Made by a program: the position numbers and the translations under genes. Of a stretch of 64,000 nt of DNA, positions 1-12,900 are shown piece by piece. The notes beneath the pieces are model-generated. The model searched no databases, had not been told where the DNA came from, and was given only the letters and a program-made list of their open reading frames with translations. Numbering within the stretch: the first letter of the stretch is position 1; each line of letters starts with the position of its first letter. The DNA comes from Blasia pusilla (taxonomy: Eukaryota; Marchantiophyta; Marchantiopsida; Blasiales). The stretch is taken from positions 28,954,001-29,018,000 of the forward strand of contig CM114272.1 of the NCBI GenBank assembly GCA_050084515.1. Reading direction: 5' to 3'.

Positions 1-207
1 GACCCACATGTCAGACAAAAGCTATCAAAGTTGTCTATGATCCCAAACTTTCTGATGTCGTTCAACTAATTTCGAAGAAACTTCTTAAAATCAGACTTTC
101 AACATTATGAGGAGAAACGCGAGTATTTTACCGAAACGAACATGAGATGGAATTCAATGCATATGTCACTCTCTGTATCCTTACCAGGCAGAAAATGTCA
201 GAACTAC

Positions 208-987
208 CTGGCGAGACCATGTCCAATCTGTGCGCTGTGAAGCTTTCTCACGGAGAAGTTGATCAACCACATCAACACAGTGGATTAAGTCAAGCACGAG
301 TGCTTTTTCAGCAGCACGCAAAGCTTTCTGACGTAATACTCCAGATTCTCTCAGACTCATTAATTTCTGCCTCAGGTTCTGCTTAAATGTGTCCAAACTG
401 TTACTCTCAAGAGCTTCTTCGCACTTCTGTGTAAACTCTAACTGTCCTGCCAGACATAAAACCTGGCAAGGATACTGGTTGCCGTGTCCAAGTCTCAGAC
501 ATTCTTGTAAGTTCTCCCGAAGTGTCAACTGGGAACACATAGCCAGTATTTGTCATGGACGAGAACTGCAGATTAAAGTGCTAAGTTTTCGAGATCTCGT
601 TTTTTAACTTTAGAAACTAGTTTTTAGCACTGAACTTTGAGTACAATTTACGCGGTCATTATCATTCATATTCCTGACAGAACAAAGATCCCGCATTACC
701 TGCATCTTCGAGTTCAGAGCATTTAACCAAGTCTCGACTTCTTCAACGACAGGAACTCCAGATGCGAGATTGAGTATTTCTCCTCCCGGGCTTTGCACAG
801 ATATGATCCTTCAATTTCCATTACCAAAATGAGACTTTGTAATGCCCTGTAGTGTTCGTGACCCATCTGTGAGGCCAAAAGACCTACCCAGAATCAAATG
901 GAATTATTGAAGAGACTTATAGTACCTTTCAAAATTTTGGGAGAACCCAACTGTCTGGACTCCTGAAAATATCTTTCCAAGGCAGGC
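208..987 (-). CDS. DYNC2H1: Dynein-2 heavy chain exons 32-34: end of linker, up to the AAA1 boundary
   Basis: 987-926 reads [20 protein letters not shown]. 808-700 reads [20 protein letters not shown] and ends at CAG/gtaatg. 528-208 is the longest exon (107 codons): [20 protein letters not shown], then [20 protein letters not shown] and WTWSRQ/gtagtt. In dyneins the [10 protein letters not shown] and W-x-W-x-x-Q segments sit just before the first ATPase module. The next exon, expected to start LR-[FY]-Y and carry the TYEYQGN block, is not visible between 1 and 207, so the catalytic part of the gene lies outside the window. Confidence 0.92.
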
Positions 988-3900
988 CTGCAAGGATAGA
1001 GACAAATATGTTTCGACATGTCTATGAACAGGTGCCATTGTTCGCGAGAGTCAGATTCAATCTGATGTTGCAGTGCTCTGCAAAGACTATAAGTGAGTTT
1101 ATCACCTTCAAGAGAGCAAAAATGTGACAGTACTCTAAAAGGGGAACTCTTTGTGTTCCCTAGTTAGATCCGGTTTGATGTGGATCTGCATCTGGATGGT
1201 GATAAACAAGCAATACGCTCTGAGTCTAAAGTACTGACCTGGATAACTACTGGGCTGACCGACTGTCCTAAAATCTCCAGCAAATCATCATCTCCAATGA
1301 AATAGAACCGAGGAAAGCTTGACCTCTTCTCCTGTGCTCCTTGAACGTGACGAGTTAGCCAGTGTATCATCACATCTTTATTGATTTTCGTGAGAAAGTC
1401 TTGTAGGAAAGAAGAATGAAATCTTATTGCACAAAAATGTTGAATTCATTCTACTATAGGTTCTACAGAGATATAAGACCTATGCTCATACTTGAGCATC
1501 TGAAGTAAATTTCCTCTTGAGAATATTGACTACACCCGTATTAAGAAAACAAAAATTAAAATGTGTTGTAAAAACATAGTAACTTGGAGTTTACTAAAGT
1601 GAAAAGTAACTTATAGAGTTACCGTAGTAACTTAGTGTTTTACCACAGTAAATAGTAATTTGTTGTTACCACTAATTCTGTGAATTACCATAGATTTACC
1701 TCAGTAATTCTGTGAATTAATATGGGCGCAGGCCCTAACCATAAAACCTAGAACTTCATCCTTTTGGCTGTCTATAACCCTTTGAGGGTGCCCTGAGAAT
1801 TTACATTCTCTCACACCTTTTTCATATACAACTCCCTGAGCTTGAGGAGCTGACTGAGCAGCACTGAGTGTGTTTTTCTTACCTGAGTGGAGTGTTGTTC
1901 TGACCTCAGTAGTGCAGTGTGCTTCTGCTTACAGACTGAGAGGTCTGCTGACCAGAGGGGTTCAGTGAGTGTTGTCATGCAAGGTGTCTAGTAGTACTAA
2001 CCTGAGTGGTTGCTATTGCACTAAGTGTGCTTGTAAGAGCTAGGTTATAGAGAAACTCTGATATTCTAAAAAGATGTGACGGTACACTTTCCGTGTCTAC
2101 AGATTTCACCCATTTACAAGTCACGGCACAAACTTCCACAAAGGCAGTTGTACCTCCAAAAATAGAGACAGTGCTCGCTGACAAATGTCTAGCTGCAAAT
2201 CAAGCTGGGGCAAAGATTCTTCCAGCCGTGGAATCTCCATGACATTAGTGACAACGGGGTTGGAAATCACTGCACCCATGATCGTCCTGAACTCCTCGTC
2301 CACTTTACTGAATCTAATCTGAACAGAGTGTTGTGTTAGTTGCCTTACTGACTATGGGAAAAAAGTGGAATCTTTAAGCGATGGAACAGGGACACGAGAA
2401 TTGTTCAGAAACAACTGCCGGGGGTTCAACTTCATTACAAAGCAATGTCGAAGATACTTTACAACGTGTATCATAAATTTCCGTTCTTTAAGTGGTCAAC
2501 CAGTCGTAACTAGCACATGATTATGTATTACTTCAACTCCATCTGCATCTCGACCTGTAGGGTCTTCAAACTCTTCTTGGGTGAAATAACTAGCTAATTT
2601 TGTGCCATTTGTCAAAGAAATGAGTGGTTTTATTGTGAGTTACTCTTGCATTCCTATTATTCCCATTCTAAGTTCAAACGAGTAGGCCACTTTGAATTTC
2701 ATGTACCGTCTACTCTTCTGTAAATTCAGATCAGATTAGCAGTTGATTCGCTCTTTTTCAACCTCATCTGACTTCTGATTTCCTTAATCTAGTACTCTGT
2801 ACATTATTTGGAGCCATCAAAAAAGTGAAACGGATACGACAGCCAGCAGATAAACAACAGTCAGCAGATCATCGATTACTGATTACCTCTGTTTGATTTG
2901 GTGTTATTATGAGGTACAGAAAAGGTTTGCATAAAATGTTCTAAATTCAGATCCAAATTTGTACTAAAAGTCGTGCTTGTACCTGTTCCAAGGGAAGAGC
3001 ACCTTTGGCAAAGATCGGTTCCAAATGTATCCATTTTCTCTGAACACTGAGAAACCCGGTAACAGGTCCCAAGTTAAAACATGAAAGGTCTGTTAGTGCA
3101 TCAGTGTGCTGTTGTCTTCCAACCTTATCACTGCTGATAATCTGCATTCTGTTATAGCTCCTTTTTGTCTTCGCACGAATCACCACAATGCAATAAAGGC
3201 TGACAGGTGATTTCTCAGGATTTAAAATCATTCGGATTTAGCGGCCGCATGCCAATTTCGAACTGCACTTATCCATGAACAGCAAATGGTGCGCTAGTGT
3301 ATGATAGGGCCTTGCCCTTAACGTTGTTCAATCAGATGCAGTGTTTGTGTTCACTTATTTATTTATGTTATGAAACAGTAATGAAGGAAAAGTGCACGAA
3401 GAAGTTGAGAAATTCACCTATTGAGATTTTGAAGTGACTGCTGCAACATGGTGAGTCGACGATCCCACAAAAAGATATCATCTTTAAATGGTGACGAATG
3501 AGGAGAATCTTTCAAAGACCTCACAAGTAGTTGCTGATCCCCAACCTGCTCCATTGAGAAGAATACAATGTTCCAGTTTAACATAACATCTCTTCAGCAA
3601 CATTCAAAGTAGATCCGAAGATAAGGTTATAATAATCTAGTAGTATTGAAAATGCCTTATGCACAAAGTTTACTAGAAAGATGAAAACCATCCAACCGAA
3701 CTAACACTGCATTGAGTGTTTGGCTTAGATTGGTAGAGTTCAACATCCACCACTCTATTATCCAGGAGGAGTGAGTGAACCATCGCCATTGAACATTGCT
3801 GAAGAAAGAGGTCGTCCTGACTTGGCTTCTATGGCCAGACTCACATCTTTGGGGTTTGCAGCCACCTGCTTTAGACGCTTTACCAATAAGAGCCTGCCAT

Positions 3901-6900
3901 AAACTTGCTCTATAGGCTCCTGATTAAGTACTGCCTATAGTAGCCTCTGCCACTTCAAATTCGCATCGTCACATCTCTCCTCACGAGGCTGCAATCCAGA
4001 TTTCGATCTCACACCGAGCTCGGCATTTTATGAGGACGCCCACATCATACCCTGACAGCTTTCAGCTGCACAGCTTCAAGCCTGTCCCTCTAGTGACAAG
4101 CGATGTACTTGAACTGATAAGATCTCCAGTTCAACTCTTGCCTTGGACAGTCTCAACCCCAGGGCAGTGGCGTCTCCTACCTAGGGCATGAATGACCCAT
4201 GTTCGAGAGAGTACGCATTTGATATTCATATATATGTGTGTAACTTGACTACACTCCCGGGTCAAGAATTCCGAAAAAATCAAGTCCCTGACGGAATAAC
4301 AAATCTCCTCCGTGGGAACCCCAAACAGAAATGTTTGAAATCTGAATGTGAAGGTGCCTGTGATGAGATGTCCCATACATGGAAGGGGTCCCATAGGCCT
4401 GTAGGCTTCCCATGGACTAGAAATCTAATTCTAAATTCCCTTTGTTTCTACAGAGAAAGGAAAATTTACATCCAACTGCAAGAAACCAAATGTAAGCCAT
4501 GTACTCTATCATTCACACTGACGTAAAACTAAGTTCCTCAAAATTGAATTTCCGGGGAAATGAGACCGCTTATAGTCAACGAAGAGCTATCGTACACCTC
4601 AGGGACTCCTGTCTAATTTACTCATAACAGATGCAATTGAAGAGGTAGTACTTTCGACCGTAACTGTCGGTGAACGCATTAGAGCAGACATAGAATTGTG
4701 GAATATAATGCTTATGTCGTACTCTACATAAAATGAAGAGAGCATGTAACATAACAAAACAGCAGATCGGCTTGAGAGAACTAGCCTCTGTTTGCAGTTC
4801 CTGCCAATCCCTTATCACAACAGTCGCCTGACTGTCTTTCTTCGCTGGTACATATTGCACAATTGTAAAAGTGCGTTGCAATCCCCATATCACCAATTGA
4901 TGGAGTGCCTCCTTAATACTTGCCTGAAATCAACAATCACACTGTTACTGTTTGGAAAGAGAAGGCCCTGATTGTCCTTCCATGAATTTACGGATGGCCA
5001 TTGGCAAGAAGGAATGCACTAAAAGAAAAACAGGAGTAAACAAATACTGACTTTGATTACAGAGCTAATTTGTTTCTCCAAGCTCCAAGAAGTTACAACA
5101 GATTATAGATACATGGAATAGCTTCACAAACGTCAAATAGGAAAGGAAACTCTGTACTTACAAAAACATGAGAGAGATCTGATTGATCTACTACTCACAA
5201 ACTTCCTCCCTATAGGAAGAAGAGACTCTCTACACTATTGTTGATGCCTTTTCAAGCAAAGACACTATCTCCTCCAACAGGTCCTCCAAAACATCAACTC
5301 CTTCTATCACAATAGGTCAGTCACCCAAGCTGAGGGGCAGCAATCTGAAGTTCGCGGAGTCCAGGAGCGGGAATAGTAGAGAAGAGAATGAGAGTGCTCT
5401 GGTAAGCCTCTTGCTCTTATAGGATAGCCCCTGGCTATCTTAAACCCTAAAAGTCTTTAACTAAGGCTAAAGGAGGCTATTATGAAACCCTAAAGGTTTT
5501 TAACTAAGACTAAAAAAGCTATTGCGAAAACCTAAAGGTCTAGTTAATAAACCTAAAAATAGAATTTTACCTATAGATAGAAAAAGTTAACTTTTCATAG
5601 TAAAAAACAGATTTTTTTCGCTCCTGATCTTACAGTTGCAATTTCAACATGCACCAGAAAGCCCTGACAGGAGTCTCACATATCCGGAATGGAATATGCT
5701 TCGTGTGACGTGGGAAACTCTCCATTTAGAGATATCTTGAAACTCTAGGGAAAATCCTGCCTTGAAAACAAAATCCACAATTTCCACTTCTACATTCTTG
5801 AGAAGAGGGTTGCTCTTCCATTATGGTGACGGTTTTTGTTTTTTTTTGTAATAAAATTTATCGTCTCCTCCAGTTTCAGTAGTACTGCTGTCACCAGTGC
5901 TGTGATTATCATCAGGTTTCCGATCCGCACCTTACGGATCTCATGTTATCCTTCAACAGCTCCCATCAAAGTCCGATGGACTTAGTGCAACCGGCTAATG
6001 ACCTTCCGAAAGCATTATTAATTGGTATAAATAAGGGGGGCTCGACCCAGCTCATCTATCTTGATGTGACTGTTAGTTTCTTATCTTGCCGTGGATTTTT
6101 ATCTGGCATGCACAATGTGCTTGCTTTCCTGTATCTACGAGATCTTGTGCTAATCGAATTTAAGAGTTAAGGTCTGACTGACTTCGTGGATGTTCTCTTT
6201 ACACTAGTATATCCGATATGATGTCATTTTCAGAAAGACCTTGGTTATGCTTTCACGACATTAGATCCATGATTTAGGTCTGTCACCGAATTTTCAAGAA
6301 CGTCCATCTAAATTTGGGAGTTGTTCCTTCCGGTGAACTGAAGATCTTCCATTCTTTTTTGAGCCAATCTCTTAGCAAGGAGCTCTTCAAACGACCATTC
6401 TTCGTAATGGAAGCTTCATCAAGTTTTCAGCTGACACCTTTGTTAGTAGATATCGGCCGGACATTTGAAAGTTCCATAGTTTGATTGCATGAGAGACAAA
6501 ACTCGTACCTCTCCAAGGGCTTGAGAGTTGATTACTTTGATGGCTTCAGCAGCTTGTAGCAGCTTTTCGGCTCTATCCAAGAAGTGTCCAACCTTGAGAT
6601 CTTCAACTCGGGAATTACCCGACCCCTACAAGTTACAAGTTGCTAGTCATTGACATCAACTCGGCGTCTGGCTTACGGTCGTCATCAATCAGCCGAAAGA
6701 GAACGAGACAAAGGGAATGCTTGAGCAACCGGCTGCCATTTCTTCAGGGGTCCCATCACCACTTATGAAAGAATCGATCAGTCACTGAACTGAACTGAAA
6801 AGATGGATTGTAGCGTGTACCCATGACTGAACTTGCAGAACCTCGAAGAGCTTTGCCCAGTGATGGTGATCCCAGCCTTCACCTTTGATGTACGGAAAGA

Positions 6901-9900
6901 TCGCCATACACTTTCTGTATAGCTCCAACTCCTGTTAAATAGACTGTACTAATGAGAACGCCACCGTGAATTGGTTATGTTCATATCACCTACTCATACA
7001 TAGAGGATTTCAAGGGTACTGAGAATGCACATGAGCACACTAAACCAACCTGCAAACTCTGAACGTCCATTTCGCTTTTGAAAGGACTATTTCTGAAGCA
7101 AGTTCGCCACTTCAAAACAAAGTCCTCCAACGATGTTAAACGTGTCCTTGCAGCCACCCAATCTTTCTCTCGGAAATGCTTCATCTCCTCTTTGAAGTTT
7201 CCATACATTTCCCACCTCTGCAGATTGGCTAAGATTTACTGTGTAGAATTTCAGCAAGATTTTTTATCTTCAGATTGTTTCTATGCAAAGGAAGGATCAA
7301 ACACTTCGATTAAGTTTTCCATGGCTGCGAATAATTCATTGAGAACTTTGCACACGCACTTGAAGACTCGTAACAACGAACCCACCTGTTGCCCTGCTTG
7401 AATTTCTTCCTTGAGACTTGCAAGGATTGGAAATGGAGGAGAGTCAGAGCCTAGACTTTTTAAGGTCTGTGTCGCTGTCTCTATGAGCCCCTGTAAATGA
7501 AGTCGCAGTCTTTCACTGGACTTGGTACTTTGCGAATGATTCAGGAAAATCTAGACCTTTAAACATTGGATAAATCTGGCCTACAGTTACGGCACGATTT
7601 TGAGAACGAAAACTGTACAAAAATAGTAGTCCACCATATTCAATACTGTAGAAGGACATTTCAGATGAACTTACACATGTGAAAACATCTGAGATTTTGA
7701 AATGGGAAAGAGAGGCAGAAATAGAAGCATTATTGATACCTCAATGTCCTTTAGCACGGTTTCCTTCTCCTTGATTCTACTGAGTATATCATCCACATCT
7801 CCTTTCCACTTCTGATTCGATTTGAATTCACTCCTTCAGAGCATGATTCCGAGAGATGTAAGCACCTAAACCGAGGCGATAATCCTTCTTTGACATCATT
7901 GTTAAATGTCTCGATTATGGAGCAGAACCGTTGAAACACTAAGATGAGCGGGATGATACTCTGTGGAGTAAGTGCATACGATGGATCATGCGAATGCATT
8001 CTCTAGAAGAAGTTGGAAAATAAACGTTTTCTTGAAACCCCTCGCATTCTATGAGGCCCTATGAGAATTTGGTTAGCGATCACACCAGCAAGCTCCGAAG
8101 TCCTCAAGCCTGCTCACAAGTTCTTCTAAGTCTTGCTCCACTTTACGTTTCATACGATCACTTTGCTTAGCAAGATATTTCTTCAAAGGACCCAACACAA
8201 CAAAACATATTGCCCCTCAACAATCACAAAATGTGGGTCATGAACACTTAAGAATTCAAATCTTCTTGAGTAAAATCGCTGAAAAATAGTTTAAATTTAG
8301 TGCCCCCCTACCTCATGCTGGCTCAACTTAGCTGTAAAGCTCTCCCAGTCACTATTGATGTTTGACAAGGATATGCCCTCAGCACATCTTAAGGTCATGT
8401 TGGATGAGCGGCTTCTTCTGCTGGATGCGTTCTCAGATATTTGCTTGAGCAGGCACAATTCCTGGTCGCAAGTGCGGCGAACTTCCAGGATTTTCGGTGT
8501 GGAAGCTTTCTGCACTCATGACCGAGCGACTCTACTCATCTTAAAAGACAGACTCCATGTAGGGCAGAAAGTGTGGGTGGCAAACATCGGTTGAGAAAAC
8601 AAAAACTGAAGAAAGTATTCAAGCCCACAGGAATAATCAGACAAGGAATGATCGCCCTGCTTGGCAGTCAGTCTTTAAGGAGAGAACGTCAAGGACACGT
8701 AGTGCTATGGCTACAGAAAGCATTGGCTCCGATGAGACATATTTGGGATTTTGCTGATGTTGGAATGACGTCTGATTCTACACGTGCCTGCAGGTAAACT
8801 AATCAACATGGGATCTTACGAGTTCCGAGACAGACTGACGATTTTTTTGTAGATCCTCCACCGAGTGTATCTCCGTTTCCAGAACCTTATGCCCCTCGAC
8901 AAGAAAGCTCTCAATTGCTGACATGTCTTCCAGCGCCTTTTCTCTCAAAGAATCACACAGTATTTTATGCAACCTCTTGAATTGCTCATCAAGCGCCACC
9001 TTAGCTGGTACTGTTACAACTTTGTAGCATCCGACCTATGGACCGTACGAAACGTATCAGTACTTTCTTCGTACGGCATTTCTTTGACGTGACAGATAAC
9101 CTACATTATATTACTTTTCTCTATGAAATGACCAGCGACTACCTAAAATATCCTTCATCCTCGTCATTTTGAAAGAGTCAATTTAGCAGATCTGGTGTGG
9201 CATAAAATGACATCAACACTCCTATTGCAACTTTCTGAAAAGACTTTGATTGGAGCTGGTGATTTTGCAGAAGAGACTGTTACTTCTGATTTTTTTTATG
9301 GTAGTGTCCGAAGCTTCTGTTCTACCAGAGGAACAACAGAATATTGAAAAATTATCATTTGTCACGAATCGCAACAAGAAAATCGTTGGTCTTCCTAAAG
9401 GTTGGATCCAATCTTACAACTGCATTGCAGTAACTATGTAAAACAACTTTTGCTTGAAGGTTTAGACTTTCATCAGTTATGAGACCCACTTTGATCTCCA
9501 ATGGGAACTTCTCAAATTCTTTGGTTCGAGATTTAAGAGCTTTCAATTTTAGTTCCCAGTCTTCTAGATTCTTCGCTTTTGAGGCAACGAATTCTTCCAG
9601 GTCAATTGTTCCCTAAAAGTGAACATCCAACGCGTAAGCAAGCCTATCATGTCCAAATTACCACCACTGGAAAGCAAAAATCACAGCTTTAATTTTTATC
9701 AACAGAGCTAGACAAATTTTATAACTTGAGCTAGTCTAAGCTAGAGGTGAACCTTACCAATATTACTGTATCAGTAAGTTTCTTCTGCTCCTCAAGGAGC
9801 CTTCCCAGGAGCTCTTCTGTACTGTCAAACGATTTTGAAACGAAACCTCTTTTAGATGGTTAAAATTTTTGAGATAGACGGTGAAAACTTTAAAAGCTCA

Positions 9901-12900
9901 AGTACGGTTATTTGTAAGAGTGTCAAACCAAAACATACCTCACATACAGTGCCTTCAATTCAGGTAGAGCACCAACTTCCATTACTAAGCGCTGGAACAC
10001 ATCAGGGTAATTGCTCACTCCCCTAATAGTCAAAGGCAAGCTGCCTCGCGACAGTAATCGAGAAAGAAGTGAGAAGTGAGAAGTGAGTATACAAATGATA
10101 AGTGACCTTTAGCCAAACACCATCAACTTGCCCTGCCATACTCTTAAGAAATATATGCATTGCTGTATACACGAGCTTAAATATCCGTCTACAGTGCATA
10201 TAGAACTAATAGGTGAGCTACCCCTGCTTTAAAGCAGTGGAATATTACTTCGAAATTACTTCACGCTTATTTACCAAAGCTCACTTCTTGGGACTCTCCT
10301 TGGGAGGGGATTCTTGGGATCCCCTTCTATGACACATTTTAACAAATTGTACCTCAGGTACTTGTTGATCTCCTTATAATGATTTGCCTGAATCTCTTCA
10401 AAGGGCGGTTCATACTGAAGGCTTTCTTGCTTGAATACCAATTTTACTTCGATCTGAAAAAAGCAGCATATCGGTTCAATATGCTCAAGCCTCTTCAAGA
10501 ATATCGTAGTCATACATAGTTCCAAACACGAGGAATCCTCGTCTCGGATAACCACAATGGAGTCGTTCAATGTGTATAAGCCTCTTCAAGTTCTTAGTGA
10601 ACATACGAAGTGCCGAAAACTACGGACCCTAGTCTGAGAAGGAAATGAAAGTGACAAAGAATTGAGTCGCAATCTGATGGGATATGTGATATAATAGTCA
10701 AGACATAATGACTTTGTCACTAACAAAGAAGGGTCGCATTATGAAGTCTAAATTTCACTTTCAAGTATATCTGGTACGTAATCTAGATAACCTGGTCATG
10801 GAAAAGACCAAAAGCTCTCCGCTTCCCTCTAATATTTTTCTTAAGGAAGAGATTTACTAGCCAAAAGTATCAGTACCTCGGCAAGGTTATCGGTAAACTT
10901 CTTGAGACCAAGATGGTACTGATATTCCAACGCTTTACACAGCTAGATCCCATGCACAGCACCCATTAACATCCATAACAAACTGTCAGCCAAAAGGTAA
11001 GATCTTATACACCTTAAGAGATTCTGCTTTAGTCTGGATTTCTACACATCTCTCGACTTATACTTTTTCTTTGGACTCGAGAGATCCGTTCTTTTGAAAA
11101 GGGAATATTAAGCCTCTAGCATTCCTTCATGAAGTGGTAAAAGCTTGTACGTTTTCTTTTTACTTTTTCTTTGTAACCAGATCTCTCGACTTATGAAAAT
11201 CTAGAGAGATTCCTTTTCCAAGAGATCTTTGGAAGCTTCGGGCATTCCTTCATGAAGAGGTAGAAGCTAAGGCAAGTGAATAGAACCTGTCCATCCCAAT
11301 GACTCCGCCAATCATTCAGATTGACAAATCCCTGCCTTTCTGATTCATCAAATATACAGTTCATGGCGCACACAGAATTCGTCCACTGTTCATGATGGTT
11401 CTGAAGATCAGTGTTCACCAAACGCTTCACGATTTGCACCAACTTGCTGCGAAGACGAGTTTATATGTCACTGCAAACGAACAATGCGAAAAACCATGCG
11501 GAAAATAAAAAACTTACATGATGCCTCTCGAACATGACGTTTGATGCACCCACCCGTGTTGGTTTTGAAGTTGCCGATTCTTGTTAGAGAGCTCTCTGGA
11601 GACCTCCTGAAGTTTGACTGTGTAGCTCTTGAGTTGGAGGATCATGATATGTTCAAAGGGAGTGAAACATAATTGTGAGCCGAGCGGAAAGATAAAGAAA
11701 CACACCATAGAGCAACTTCTTTCACAAAAAGAGAAGTCCATTAAAAACAATGAAGCAAAAGCATTTCTTGAATTATTGTTGATCTGCACTTCACAAGAAA
11801 CTGAAAAGTGGCTACAAGCAGAAGGACTAGAACAATGCTTCAAGAACCCAATGCAAGAAGAAACTGGCTACCGACTACAAATGATCAGTCGTTTGGGGGA
11901 GCGAACGAGTAAAACGACCTTCCTTCCCTCTACCTGGGTTCAAGAGTCAACTCCACAGGACTGTGAGGAGGGATATGATGCAACGCTCAGAGGTGCAACA
12001 TGGAAAGCCAACAGAGGGCATAGTTTGCCACTATTGCAAATGTGTGCTTCTCAGTCAATTACAACACTAACTGCCATCAATTCCACATTCAAGGGTGACC
12101 CCTAAAGAACTTCGAACGGCAACCCAAACATTGACATTTATTAGAATAATTCTTCTGTTCAAAATCTCTCACCTTCAGGACAAACGGCTCCTTCCAAACA
12201 GCACCGACCAATCCTAAACGGAATTTCACTCTATGTGCCAGATTTACATAGTTTACCACATATTCACCCCTTCTTCTTCACAACATTCTAGCGCAGCAAT
12301 AGACAGGGGCGATACCTGCACTGCAGAGATGTTTTTCCAAAGCAAAGGTCTCCCCAGAGTGTCGCATGGATTCTTTAAGATGGATTCGAAGCGCAAGGCA
12401 TCCTGAAGCATAATAACTTTCTGGGATGGGATCATTTTTGTGGAGATTTCATTATAGAAGTTGGCCACTTGTTTCAGCAACATTCCTTGCTTCTGAAACC
12501 TTAGGGCGGTCTCTACGGACTTCAGTATTTCTCCCTATTCAAAAATCCACAGACCAAGATCAATAGTTGATTGGGAGGATCCATACTTTGTTCCCTTTTC
12601 ACATATAGACACAAGAAAAAAAAATATAACACTTGTCTTACATCAATAGGAAATCCCAGAGTTGAAAGTTCACGAGTTTCTCGAATAAGAGCCACAAACT
12701 CATCATCGAACGTAACCTGTCAAGGATAAAGACAATGTAAGAGAATCAACCATGAGGCAAGACATGCCTGAACAAGTGGAAAGTAGAAAAGGTAGTAAGG
12801 AGAGCAGAAAGACGTTTCAACACCTGAACATGGCCATCAGTGGGATCAAATTTCAGTAATTTCCCGCATGTCTCCAATGATAGCTGCTTTAGCTTTTCTT

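Noticed and set aside
7834-7999. Open frame [18 protein letters not shown] as a dynein exon
   Set aside because: The acceptor at 7834 joins the neighbouring exons exactly, restoring the split Trp codon. The extra frame does not fit the phase.
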